A stretch of DNA of 64,000 bases. It comes from Luteipulveratus halotolerans (GTDB taxonomy: Bacteria > Actinomycetota > Actinomycetes > Actinomycetales > Dermatophilaceae). Made by a program: the position numbers and the translations under genes. A model generated the notes under the pieces. It did not search any database. It was given only the letters and a program-made list of their open reading frames with translations, and was not told the DNA's origin. Of the stretch, positions 7,700-15,155 are shown piece by piece (the stretch's first letter is position 1; each line of letters opens with the position of its first letter). The stretch covers positions 1-64,000 of the forward strand of contig NZ_LAIR01000002.1 of NCBI RefSeq assembly GCF_001247745.1, written 5' to 3'.

Positions 7700-9061
7700 T
7701 CACCCGTGGCGGCGCCAGGGACCGGTCACCGCGAACGTCGTACCCGGTGTGTAGACGTTGAAGAACAGCGTCCGCCCGTCGGCGGAGAACGACACGCCCG
7801 ACAGCTCGCCGGTCTCGCCGGGCGAGAGCTCCTGGCGGTTGCGGGCGAACGTGAACGGCTCACCGTCGCGCGTCGTCCCGAGCAGGTAGTTCTCGCCGCT
7901 GGAGTCCTCGCACATCATCAGCCCGCCGTAGGGCGACATGCAGATGTTGTCGGGGCACTCGTACGTGTCGTCGGCGTCGGTGCCGTTGAAGATGATCTCC
8001 AGCGTGAGGGTGCCGGCGCTGGGATCGTGCTTCCAGACCTGCCCGTCGTGGACGGCGGCCGAGCCGTCCTTGGGCCGTGCGAAGGACGACACGAAGTAGA
8101 CGCAGCCGTCGGCGTCGCCCCACCAGCAGCCCTCGAGCTTCTGACCCCGCACGATCGGCTTGGCGTAGTCCTGTGCGCGCACCGGTGTGACGGCGGCAGT
8201 CGGGTCGGGCACGTCGAACCACTCGACCCCGGTGAACGTCGTACCGGGCTCGCGCACCAGCGACATGTCGGTGAGCCCGGGCGCGTGCATCGCCTGCAGG
8301 GTGCCGCCGGCGCGCAGGCTGCCGTGACCGCCGAGGGGCCGGTGCGGGAGGAACCGGTAGAACGACCCGAGCGGCGCGCCCGAGAACGCGTCCTCGGTCT
8401 CGTAGACGACACCGGTGGCCGGGTCGACCGCGACGGCCTCGTGCATGAACCGGCCCATGTCGGTGAGCGGGGTGGGGTCGGCGTTGCGGCGGTTGTCGTA
8501 GGGGTCGACCTCGAAGATCCAGCCGTGGTCCTTGGTGTAGCCGTTGGTGCCCGCGCGCCCCTCGGTCTCCTCGCAGGTCAGCCAGGTCTTCCAGGGCGTG
8601 TGCCCGCCGGAGCAGTTGATCGCGGTGCCGCCGAGGCTGACGTACTCCTCGCGCGGGCGCAGCGCGGCGTCGAGCACGAGGTTGGTGGTGCCGCCACCGG
8701 CGCCCGGGTCGTACGTCGTGTCGAGCCCGTCGGTCGGGACGGTGTGGACGGCGTCGGGGTAGTTCTCGTGATTGCGTACGAGGTGGGTGTGGTTGCGGGG
8801 TCCGGCGAAGCTGCCCATGCCGTCGTGGCTGCCGGGGACCAGGCCCTGACCGGACAGCAGCTGACCGCCCTCACGGGACAGGATCTGGTACCTGAAGCCG
8901 CGCGGCAGGTCGAGGACGCCGGCCGGGTCGGGCAGCAGCGGACCGTAGCCCGCGCGCGGGCCGGGCTGGACGGTGTGCAGCGCCTCGGCCCGGCCCGACA
9001 GGGCGAGCGAGAGCCCGGCGGCGCCGGTGCTGACGAGGAAGGTGCGGCGGGACAGAGACAT
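7700..9061 (-). CDS. phoX: Tat-exported PhoX-family (DUF839) phosphatase
   Basis: A protein of 453 residues beginning SLSRRTFLVSTGAAGLSLAL, a twin-arginine signal, so it is exported folded. The rest is the PhoX/DUF839 beta-propeller: NHTHLVRNHENYPDA, NCSGGHTPWKTWLTCEET, GRFMHEAVAVDPATG, KLEGCWWGDADGCVYFVSS and YECPDNICMSPYGGLMMCED. PhoX enzymes are Ca/Fe-dependent phosphomonoesterases that release phosphate outside the cell. A three-unit PHO box upstream supports induction by phosphate limitation. A metal-free relative of unknown function is the alternative. Confidence 0.85.
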   Translation of the reverse strand: MSLSRRTFLVSTGAAGLSLALSGRAEALHTVQPGPRAGYGPLLPDPAGVLDLPRGFRYQILSREGGQLLSGQGLVPGSHDGMGSFAGPRNHTHLVRNHENYPDAVHTVPTDGLDTTYDPGAGGGTTNLVLDAALRPREEYVSLGGTAINCSGGHTPWKTWLTCEETEGRAGTNGYTKDHGWIFEVDPYDNRRNADPTPLTDMGRFMHEAVAVDPATGVVYETEDAFSGAPLGSFYRFLPHRPLGGHGSLRAGGTLQAMHAPGLTDMSLVREPGTTFTGVEWFDVPDPTAAVTPVRAQDYAKPIVRGQKLEGCWWGDADGCVYFVSSFARPKDGSAAVHDGQVWKHDPSAGTLTLEIIFNGTDADDTYECPDNICMSPYGGLMMCEDSSGENYLLGTTRDGEPFTFARNRQELSPGETGELSGVSFSADGRTLFFNVYTPGTTFAVTGPWRRHG

Positions 9062-9114
9062 CGGTGGCTCCTACCGGTTGGCCCACGGCCGGGGGCGAGG
9101 CCGCGGTCGAGCCC

Positions 9115-9147
9115 ACGACGTTAACGAAAAATGAACGCCAGGTGGAC
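9115..9147 (-). promoter_or_regulatory. PHO box (PhoP operator) upstream of phoX
   Basis: On the minus strand three consecutive 11-base units run GTCCACCTGGC, GTTCATTTTTC, GTTAACGTCGT. Actinobacterial PhoP binds 11-base direct repeats that begin GTTCAC-like, so spacing and sequence both fit. The box ends 54 bases before the phoX start codon. Confidence 0.75.
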
Positions 9148-9166
9148 GAAAGACATCGGCGTACGA

Positions 9167-9204
9167 CGAAGGGCCGGCTCCCGCAGTGGGGATCCGGCCC
9201 TTCG
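9167..9204 (-). terminator. Hairpin terminator after the I36-like gene
   Basis: CGAAGGGCCGG (9167-9177) pairs exactly with 9194-9204. It follows the stop of the minus-strand gene at 9228 and separates it from the phoX promoter. Confidence 0.75.
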
Positions 9205-9227
9205 CCGCGCTCAGGGGACCCTGAGGA

Positions 9228-9665
9228 TCAGAGGAACTTGTGCGACGCGTTCTGGTTCTGCAGGTTGATCGGCAGGTTGCCCCAGCCGCCGGGCGGCACC
9301 GTCACGTACGCGCCCGAGGAGTTGCTGTTGTAGTAGACGCGGACGGAGCGACTCGTGCGGTTCCACACGGCCGCCGCGTTGTTCTTGATGCACGGGCCCT
9401 GGCCGGCGCCCGGGCTGCGGAACGTGTAGCAGGTGGACGGGTCGGAGCCGTAGTTGGCGATGCTGCTGACGAAGTCGGACCCGGAGCCTCGGAACGTGCT
9501 GTCGTCCATGCTGTTGTAGAAGTAGCAGAACTCGCCCTTCTCGCAGTAACCATCTCGGTAGCTCGCGGACGCCGACGGCGCCTCGGCGGCGAGGGCGCCC
9601 AGGCCCACCATGGCCACGGCCGCACCGGCGACCAGGCTCTTGCGTACGCGGGTTGCTGCAGTCAT
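9228..9665 (-). CDS. Secreted peptidase-inhibitor I36-like protein
   Basis: A protein of 145 residues with a Sec signal peptide (KSLVAGAAVAMVGLGALAA, cleavage near ASA-SY). The mature part, with CEKGEFCYFYNSMDDSTFRG and later Cys residues, resembles the small extracellular proteins grouped with the Streptomyces metalloproteinase inhibitor family I36. Four cysteines could form two disulfides. It is a single-gene transcript ended by a hairpin. Inhibitor activity is family knowledge only. Confidence 0.75.
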   Translation of the reverse strand: MTAATRVRKSLVAGAAVAMVGLGALAAEAPSASASYRDGYCEKGEFCYFYNSMDDSTFRGSGSDFVSSIANYGSDPSTCYTFRSPGAGQGPCIKNNAAAVWNRTSRSVRVYYNSNSSGAYVTVPPGGWGNLPINLQNQNASHKFL

Positions 9666-9831
9666 GCGTCGTACCCCCAGAAAGTGACGGGTCAGGCCCG
9701 TTGCCCGACCCTGCGGTGCCGCGTCGGCGGCTCACCACGACTCAACCGGCCGGCCCAGACGACAACAACGTTGATGCACGGCCGCCCAGCCGTTACGCGG
9801 GCGCGCAGAGGGCAGGTGCGGCTCTCCTAAT

Positions 9832-9849
9832 ACAGCACGAAAGTGCTGT
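9832..9849. other. Short hairpin with GAAA tetraloop
   Basis: ACAGCAC (9832-9838), GAAA, GTGCTGT (9843-9849) is a perfect 7-bp stem with a GNRA-type loop inside the 305-base gap 9666-9970. The rest of that gap holds only the terminator at 9920-9950 and no gene. The role is unclear: terminator, operator or RNA structure. Confidence 0.4.
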
Positions 9850-9919
9850 TCTGAGAAGGCGATTCGTGGCCTCGACGAGGAAGGCATGTAGCCGTGATGT
9901 AGCGCCGCGGGTACGACGG

Positions 9920-9950
9920 AGGGCCGGCCCCCGCAGCGGGGACCGGCCCT
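9920..9950 (-). terminator. Hairpin terminator after the acyl-CoA dehydrogenase
   Basis: AGGGCCGG (9920-9927) pairs with CCGGCCCT (9943-9950), with a further GC-rich inner stem. It lies 21 bases downstream of the minus-strand stop at 9971. Confidence 0.7.
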
Positions 9951-9970
9951 TCGGTCGGATCAGAGACGGA

Positions 9971-11824
9971 TCAGAACGCCGACTCGTCGAGCTCCATGAT
10001 GTCGAGGTTGACGCCCTCGGCGATGGCGCGGTCGGAGGCCAGGCGCGGCAGCACGGTCTGGGCGAAGAACCTCGCCGCGGCGACCTTGCCGGTGTAGAAC
10101 GCCTCGTCCTTGCCCGCGTCGCCCGCGTCGAGGCGAGCCTGCGCGACCTCGGCCTGACGCAGCAGCAGCCAGCCGATGACGACGTCACCCGCGGCGAGCA
10201 GCAGACGCGAGGAGTTGAGGCCGACCTTGTAGGCCTCCTTCGGCGCCTCGAGCGCACCCATGGCGTGGCCGAACATCAGCTCCAGCGTCGCCTGGAAGTC
10301 AGCAACCGCGGTGCCGAGCAGCTCGCGCTCACCGGCGAGCGTGTCGTCGGCGCCGCCGCCCTTGACGGTCTCGGCGATCTGCTGCGACAGCCAGCCGATG
10401 GCCTGGCCCTGGTCCTTGACGATCTTGCGGAAGAAGAAGTCCAGGGACTGGATGGCGGTCGTGCCCTCGTACAGCGTGTCGATCTTGGCGTCACGCACGT
10501 ACTGCTCGATCGGGTACTCCTGCAGGAAGCCGGAGCCACCGAAGGTCTGCAGCGACTCGGTGCCGAGCAGCACCCAGGCGCGCTCGGAGCCGACGCCCTT
10601 GACGATCGGCAGGAGCAGGTCGTTGACGCGGTTGGCCAGCGCGGCCGGCGAGTCGGACGCGATGTCCTCGACGCCGGTCTTGTGCTGCTCGGCGTCGACC
10701 GTGTCCTGCTGGGTCGCGGTGAACACGACCAGTGCGCGCAGGCCCTCGGCGTACGCCTTCTGCGTCATCAGCGAACGACGCACGTCCGGGTGGTGGGTGA
10801 TCGTGACGCGCGGGGCGTCCTTGGCCGGCGTGGTCATGTCGGCGCCCTGGACGCGCTGCTTGGCGTAGTCGAGCGCGTTGAGGTAGCCGGTCGACAGCGT
10901 CGCGATGGCCTTCGTGCCGACGAGCATGCGGGCGTGCTCGATGACGCGGAACATCTGGGCGATGCCGTCGTGCTTGTCGCCGAAGAGCGTGCCGACGGCC
11001 GGCTCCTTGTCACCGAAGGTGACCTCGCACGTGGTGGAGACCTTCAGGCCCATCTTGTGCTCGACGTTGGTGACGTAGGCGCCGTTGCGCTCGCCGAGCT
11101 CACCGGTCTCGAGGTCGACGTCGTACTTGGAGACGATGAACAGCGATAGGCCCTTGGTGCCGGGGCCGGCGCCCTCGGGGCGGGCCAGGACGAAGTGGAC
11201 GACGTTGTCGACCATGTCGGACTCGGCCGAGGTGATGAAGCGCTTGACGCCCTCGACGTTCCAGGTGCCGTCGTCGTTCTGGGTGGCCTTGGTGCGGCCG
11301 GCGCCGACGTCGGAGCCCGCGTCGGGCTCGGTCAGCACCATGGTGCAGTGCCAGCCCTTCTCGATGATCCACTTGGCCAGCTTCTTCTGGTCCTCGTTGC
11401 CGAGGATGTGGAGCAGCTTGGCGAAGGAGTACGACGCGGCGTACATCGCGATGGCCGGGTTGGCACCGAGGACCATCTCGTTCATGGCCCACTTCAGCGA
11501 CGGCGGGACGACGGTGCCGTCGAGCTCGGCGGGGACGTCGACGTTCCAGAAGCCGGACTCCTGGTAGGCGGCGTAGCTCTTCTTGAAGCTCTCGGGCATC
11601 TTCACCGAGAACGTCTTGGGGTCGTAGACCGGCGGGTTGCGGTCGGCGTCGTCGAAGGACGCGGCGAGGTCGTTCTCGGCGAGGACGGCGACCTGCTTGA
11701 GCATCTCGCTCGCGGTCTCGGCGTCGACGTCGGCGTACGGGCCCTGGCCCAGGACGTCGCCGCGACCGAACACCTCGAAGAGGTTGAACTCCAGATCGCG
11801 GACGTTGCTCTTGTAGTGACCCAT
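9971..11824 (-). CDS. Acyl-CoA dehydrogenase, long (FadE5-like) type
   Basis: A protein of 617 residues, about 200 longer than the basic 380-residue enzymes because of extra N- and C-terminal domains typical of broad-range FadE5/AcdA-like members. TEPDAGSD (165-172) binds FAD, FITSAESDM follows, and the catalytic base is Glu453 in DTLYEGTTAIQSLDF. It oxidises acyl-CoA to enoyl-CoA in fatty-acid beta-oxidation and passes electrons to ETF. Two TACT-N4-AGTA dyads lie upstream, and the EtfD-like reductase at 52449-54725, which has a similar dyad, would be the onward electron acceptor. Confidence 0.93.
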   Translation of the reverse strand: MGHYKSNVRDLEFNLFEVFGRGDVLGQGPYADVDAETASEMLKQVAVLAENDLAASFDDADRNPPVYDPKTFSVKMPESFKKSYAAYQESGFWNVDVPAELDGTVVPPSLKWAMNEMVLGANPAIAMYAASYSFAKLLHILGNEDQKKLAKWIIEKGWHCTMVLTEPDAGSDVGAGRTKATQNDDGTWNVEGVKRFITSAESDMVDNVVHFVLARPEGAGPGTKGLSLFIVSKYDVDLETGELGERNGAYVTNVEHKMGLKVSTTCEVTFGDKEPAVGTLFGDKHDGIAQMFRVIEHARMLVGTKAIATLSTGYLNALDYAKQRVQGADMTTPAKDAPRVTITHHPDVRRSLMTQKAYAEGLRALVVFTATQQDTVDAEQHKTGVEDIASDSPAALANRVNDLLLPIVKGVGSERAWVLLGTESLQTFGGSGFLQEYPIEQYVRDAKIDTLYEGTTAIQSLDFFFRKIVKDQGQAIGWLSQQIAETVKGGGADDTLAGERELLGTAVADFQATLELMFGHAMGALEAPKEAYKVGLNSSRLLLAAGDVVIGWLLLRQAEVAQARLDAGDAGKDEAFYTGKVAAARFFAQTVLPRLASDRAIAEGVNLDIMELDESAF

Positions 11825-11899
11825 GCTGGCCCCTTCTGTGTCTTTCTCGGGAGAACCACGTGCGCCGGACCGGTGGCCATCGGCTGTGGCAGGCGTAAG

Positions 11900-11936
11900 T
11901 TACTCGCTAGTAATCCATTGTCCTACTTGCGAGTAG
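11900..11936. promoter_or_regulatory. Two TetR-type dyads upstream of the acyl-CoA dehydrogenase
   Basis: TTACTCGCTAGTAA (11900-11913) and CTACTTGCGAGTAG (11923-11936) share TACT-N4-AGTA with centres 23 bases apart. They lie 76-112 bases upstream of the dehydrogenase and 90-126 upstream of the divergent gene at 12026, so either or both could be controlled. A related dyad precedes the EtfD-like gene. Confidence 0.65.
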
Positions 11937-12025
11937 CCAGCGCAAACGGTTCGTCCGGATCGCCGGTCCCACAGGTCGCGTCCTCGGCAGGTAACGTCCC
12001 TGCCGGGGATCGTGAGAGGGGTCTC

Positions 12026-13357
12026 ATGGCCAGGTTCGAGGTCATGCACTGGAACGACGTCGAGAGCAGGTACGACGCGCTCGCCCGGCTGAGTGCGTAC
12101 GCCCGTCGGCTGAGGTCCGAGGCGGCGCACCCGGTGCTGCTGCTCGACGCCGGCAACGTCGAGGACTCCGAGGTCCGGCTGTCCGGTCTCACCTACGGCG
12201 TGTCCGGGTGGCGGGCGCTCGGCGCGTCCGGTGTGGACGCTGCGGTCGCGGCCGACGGCGGGCTCCTGCGGTACGGGCCGGGCCGGCTCCCGGCGTACGC
12301 CGAGGCCCTCGGCAGCCCGGTGCTCCTCGCCAACGTGACCCAGCCGGACGGCGCCTTCCCTCCCGGTGCAGTCCCCTCACCCACCGTGCGCGCCGGTGAC
12401 ATCGCGATCGGGATCATCGGCGTGGCGTCGTGGGTGCCGGCGTACGCCGACTTCGGTCTCGCCGGCCACGACGTCGTCGAGACGGTGCGCGAGGAGGCCC
12501 GCCAGCTGCGGCTCAACGGCGCCCACGTCGTGATCCTGCTCAGCCATGCCGGCCTGGCCGATGACCGGCGCGTCGCCGCCGAGCTCGGCGACCTGGTCGA
12601 TCTCGTGGTCGGCGGTCGCGACGAGGTGACGCTGCCGGAGGGCGACCGGGCGCACGGCGTCCCGATCGTGCAGGCAGGTGCGTTCGCCGAGCAGCTCGGC
12701 AGGGTCGTGGTCGACGTCGAGGACGGGCAGGTGACCGTCGGCCCGATCTCGGTCGAGACGCCTCCGCCCGACATCGCGCCCGACCCCGCCGTGCTGGCGT
12801 CGGTGCGCGAGTCCGAGCACGAGCTGCGCGCCTGGCTCGCCGACCCGGTGGCGACGCTGCCGCACGCGTTCGGCCACTCCGCGACCGGTTCGTCGGAGGT
12901 CGCGGGTCTGGTCGCCGACGCCCTGCTCGCGTACGTCCCCGCCGACCTGGCGATGGTGCTCGGAGCCCGGTGCACCGCGGGCCTGCCCGCCGGCGAGGTC
13001 ACAGCGGCGACGTCCGCGCCCGCCAACGCGACGACGGCGACCCTGACCGGTGCCGAGCTGCGAGAGGTCATCGTCCGAGGGCGCTCGGCGGACTACGTCA
13101 GCGCTCCGTCGACGGTGTTCAGGGGGCGTCCGTTCGGGTGGCTGCACCTGTCCAACGCGGCCGTGGTCGGCGAGGACGACCTGGTCGTCGCCGGCGAGCG
13201 CGTCGACGACGCCCGGCGCTATCGCGTGGTCGCGACCGATGTCGAGCTCGGTCCGCTCGGGAGACTCGTCGACCGAGAGCCGCCGGACCGGCAGCTGCAC
13301 ACGCCGACGATCGTGCCGGAGTTCCTCGAGGCCTACCTCGCGGCAACCTTCCCCTGA
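12026..13357 (+). CDS. 5'-nucleotidase-fold protein with degenerate metal site
   Basis: A protein of 443 residues with the two-domain layout of UshA-type 5'-nucleotidases (metallophosphatase domain, then a C-terminal domain from about residue 275 ending GRLVDREPPDRQLHTPTIVPEFLEAYL). It has no signal peptide. Most metal ligands are altered: the usual NDxH reads NDVES (Asp11 kept, His lost), GD reads DAGN (Asn44), GNHE is replaced by ADGG near 77-79, and GHSH reads GRDE. Only LLSHAG keeps its His. It is probably not a metal-dependent nucleotidase, and its real role is unknown. Confidence 0.75.
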   Translation: MARFEVMHWNDVESRYDALARLSAYARRLRSEAAHPVLLLDAGNVEDSEVRLSGLTYGVSGWRALGASGVDAAVAADGGLLRYGPGRLPAYAEALGSPVLLANVTQPDGAFPPGAVPSPTVRAGDIAIGIIGVASWVPAYADFGLAGHDVVETVREEARQLRLNGAHVVILLSHAGLADDRRVAAELGDLVDLVVGGRDEVTLPEGDRAHGVPIVQAGAFAEQLGRVVVDVEDGQVTVGPISVETPPPDIAPDPAVLASVRESEHELRAWLADPVATLPHAFGHSATGSSEVAGLVADALLAYVPADLAMVLGARCTAGLPAGEVTAATSAPANATTATLTGAELREVIVRGRSADYVSAPSTVFRGRPFGWLHLSNAAVVGEDDLVVAGERVDDARRYRVVATDVELGPLGRLVDREPPDRQLHTPTIVPEFLEAYLAATFP

Positions 13358-13372
13358 TGCCCGCCTTGTCAG

Positions 13373-14773
13373 TCAGCGGTCGTACGACGGCCAGTCCACC
13401 TGCGCGCTCGTCGGCCGGTGCTGCTCCCACCACGCCGCCGCCCGCAGCACCCCGGCGTCGTCGAACCGGCGACCGGCGAGCTGCACACCGATCGTGCGCC
13501 CGTCCTCGGTGAAGCCGGCGTTGACCGTGGCCGCGGGCTGGCCCGACATGTTGAACGGCGCAGTGAACCCGATGTGCGCCATGCCCTGGTCGTCCTCGCC
13601 CCACGGCATCGGCCGTTCGGCGGGGAACGCTGCCATCGGTGCGACCGGTGACAGCACGATGTCGCAGCCGAGGGTCGCGTCGACGGTGCGGGCGCGGATC
13701 GTGCTGATCGCGGTGTAGCACTCCATCAGCTCGGTGCCGCTCGTGCCGCGGGCCGCCTCGACCCAGCGCACGATGAACGGCAGAACCCGTTGCTGCGCCT
13801 GCGGATCCAGCGCATCGAGGTCGACCAACGAACGCACGCGCCAGAACCGGTCCAGGCGTTCGAGCAGCTCGGGCCGCATCCACGGGTCGAGGGGTACGAC
13901 GGTCGCGCCCGCCTCGCGGAACACCTCGGCTGCCCGCTCGGTGACGGCCGCGACCTCGGGGTCGACGGGGAGGCCGCAGCCGGCGTCGGCGAGGACACCG
14001 ACCGTCGTACGAGATGGGTCGAAACCTGTTGTGTCCCAGTCGATCTCAGCCGCCGGGAGGCTCGACCAGTCGCGTGGGTCGGGCTGGGTGATCACGCTCA
14101 TGAGCAGCCCGGCGTCGGCGACCGAACGCGTGAGCGGACCTGCTGCACGACCGAGGTAGGGCGCGTCGAGCGGAACGCGACCGTCGGACGGCTTGAGCGT
14201 GGCCAGACCGAGCCAGGTGCCGGGCAAGCGGATCGAGCCGCCGATGTCGGTGCCCACATGGAGCGGGCCGTACCCGCCCGCGGCTGCCGCACCCGCGCCC
14301 GCACTGGACCCGCCGGTCGTGAGGCGCGGGTCGAGCGGGCTGCGCGAGATGCCGTGCAGGCTCGAGACGCCCGACGAGAGCATCCCCCAGTCGGGCATCA
14401 CGGTGGACCCGAGCACGACCGCGCCGGCCTCCAGGACGCGGTCGGTGACGGGCGCGTTGTCGTCGGGGGTGCGTGGGGCAGGTCCCGCCGTTCCCGCGGG
14501 CATCGGGACGCCGCGCCGGGCGATGTTCTCCTTCACCGTGACCGGTACGCCGTCGAGCGGGCCCTGCGGTGCGCCTGCGGCCCAGCGTTCGGTCGAGGCG
14601 CGTGCCGCCTTGGCTGCGTCCTCGGGGTCGTGCTGCCAGAAGGCGTGGAGCGTCGGCTCACGCCGTGCGATCACCGACTCGACGGCCGCCTGGACCTCGC
14701 TGGGGGAGAAGGCGCGGTCGGCGTACCCCTGCAGCAGTGCGGTCGCAGGCAGCCAGGCGAGCTCATCATCCAT
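13373..14773 (-). CDS. Amidase (amidase signature family)
   Basis: A protein of 466 residues, normal for the family, with the full Ser-cisSer-Lys triad: Lys81 in VTVKEN, the Gly-Ser-rich TTGGSSAGAGAA with cis-Ser at 156, and nucleophile Ser180 in GTDIGGSIRLPG. These enzymes hydrolyse carboxylic amides. The substrate cannot be told, and the absence of GatB/GatC neighbours argues against GatA. It converges with the 5'-nucleotidase-like gene, the two stops being 15 bases apart. Confidence 0.92.
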   Translation of the reverse strand: MDDELAWLPATALLQGYADRAFSPSEVQAAVESVIARREPTLHAFWQHDPEDAAKAARASTERWAAGAPQGPLDGVPVTVKENIARRGVPMPAGTAGPAPRTPDDNAPVTDRVLEAGAVVLGSTVMPDWGMLSSGVSSLHGISRSPLDPRLTTGGSSAGAGAAAAGGYGPLHVGTDIGGSIRLPGTWLGLATLKPSDGRVPLDAPYLGRAAGPLTRSVADAGLLMSVITQPDPRDWSSLPAAEIDWDTTGFDPSRTTVGVLADAGCGLPVDPEVAAVTERAAEVFREAGATVVPLDPWMRPELLERLDRFWRVRSLVDLDALDPQAQQRVLPFIVRWVEAARGTSGTELMECYTAISTIRARTVDATLGCDIVLSPVAPMAAFPAERPMPWGEDDQGMAHIGFTAPFNMSGQPAATVNAGFTEDGRTIGVQLAGRRFDDAGVLRAAAWWEQHRPTSAQVDWPSYDR

Positions 14774-15155
14774 CGGCCCATCGTGCTGCTGATGGGGACT
14801 CAGTGGTGGCAGATCGGGCCCAGCGCGCCGCGAGATCTTGCAGTCCGACCGTGAGATCAGAAGAATGCGCGCCCCGTATTGCCCGAGATTCCGGGCTCGG
14901 GACCGGTGACTTCTTCAAGAGATGGTAAATCCGCGCAAGAACGAACGGGTGTGCGGCGGTGCTGTGGAACTGGTGCCATTCTCGTGCTCGTGGGGTTCCA
15001 CCACCCGCCCCTGCACTGCGCCCCGGAGTGACGGCATGAGGCGGGTCGGTCCGGTCTGAACCGTTGTGCCGCACCGCGACGGCAAGCCATCTCTTGACGC
15101 ATTTCCGCAAGCGCGCGTCACGGACTTTCGCGTGCCTTCGATGGAGAACACAACC
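14774..15155. other. Intergenic region between divergent genes, no gene seen
   Basis: These 382 bases separate the amidase from the secreted SpaA-like gene. I see no open frame with a credible start, no tRNA and no strong dyad. A TTGACG at 15094-15099 could be a -35 box for the downstream gene but lacks a clear -10 partner. Confidence 0.5.

Noticed and set aside
7706..9124. A 472-codon plus-strand frame opposite phoX
   Set aside because: Val/Gly/Arg-biased shadow of the PhoX gene. No ribosome site or recognisable motif.
14566..14928. Arg/Ala-rich frame at the amidase 5' end
   Set aside because: Overlaps conserved amidase N-terminus on the other strand and has the composition of GC-driven shadows.
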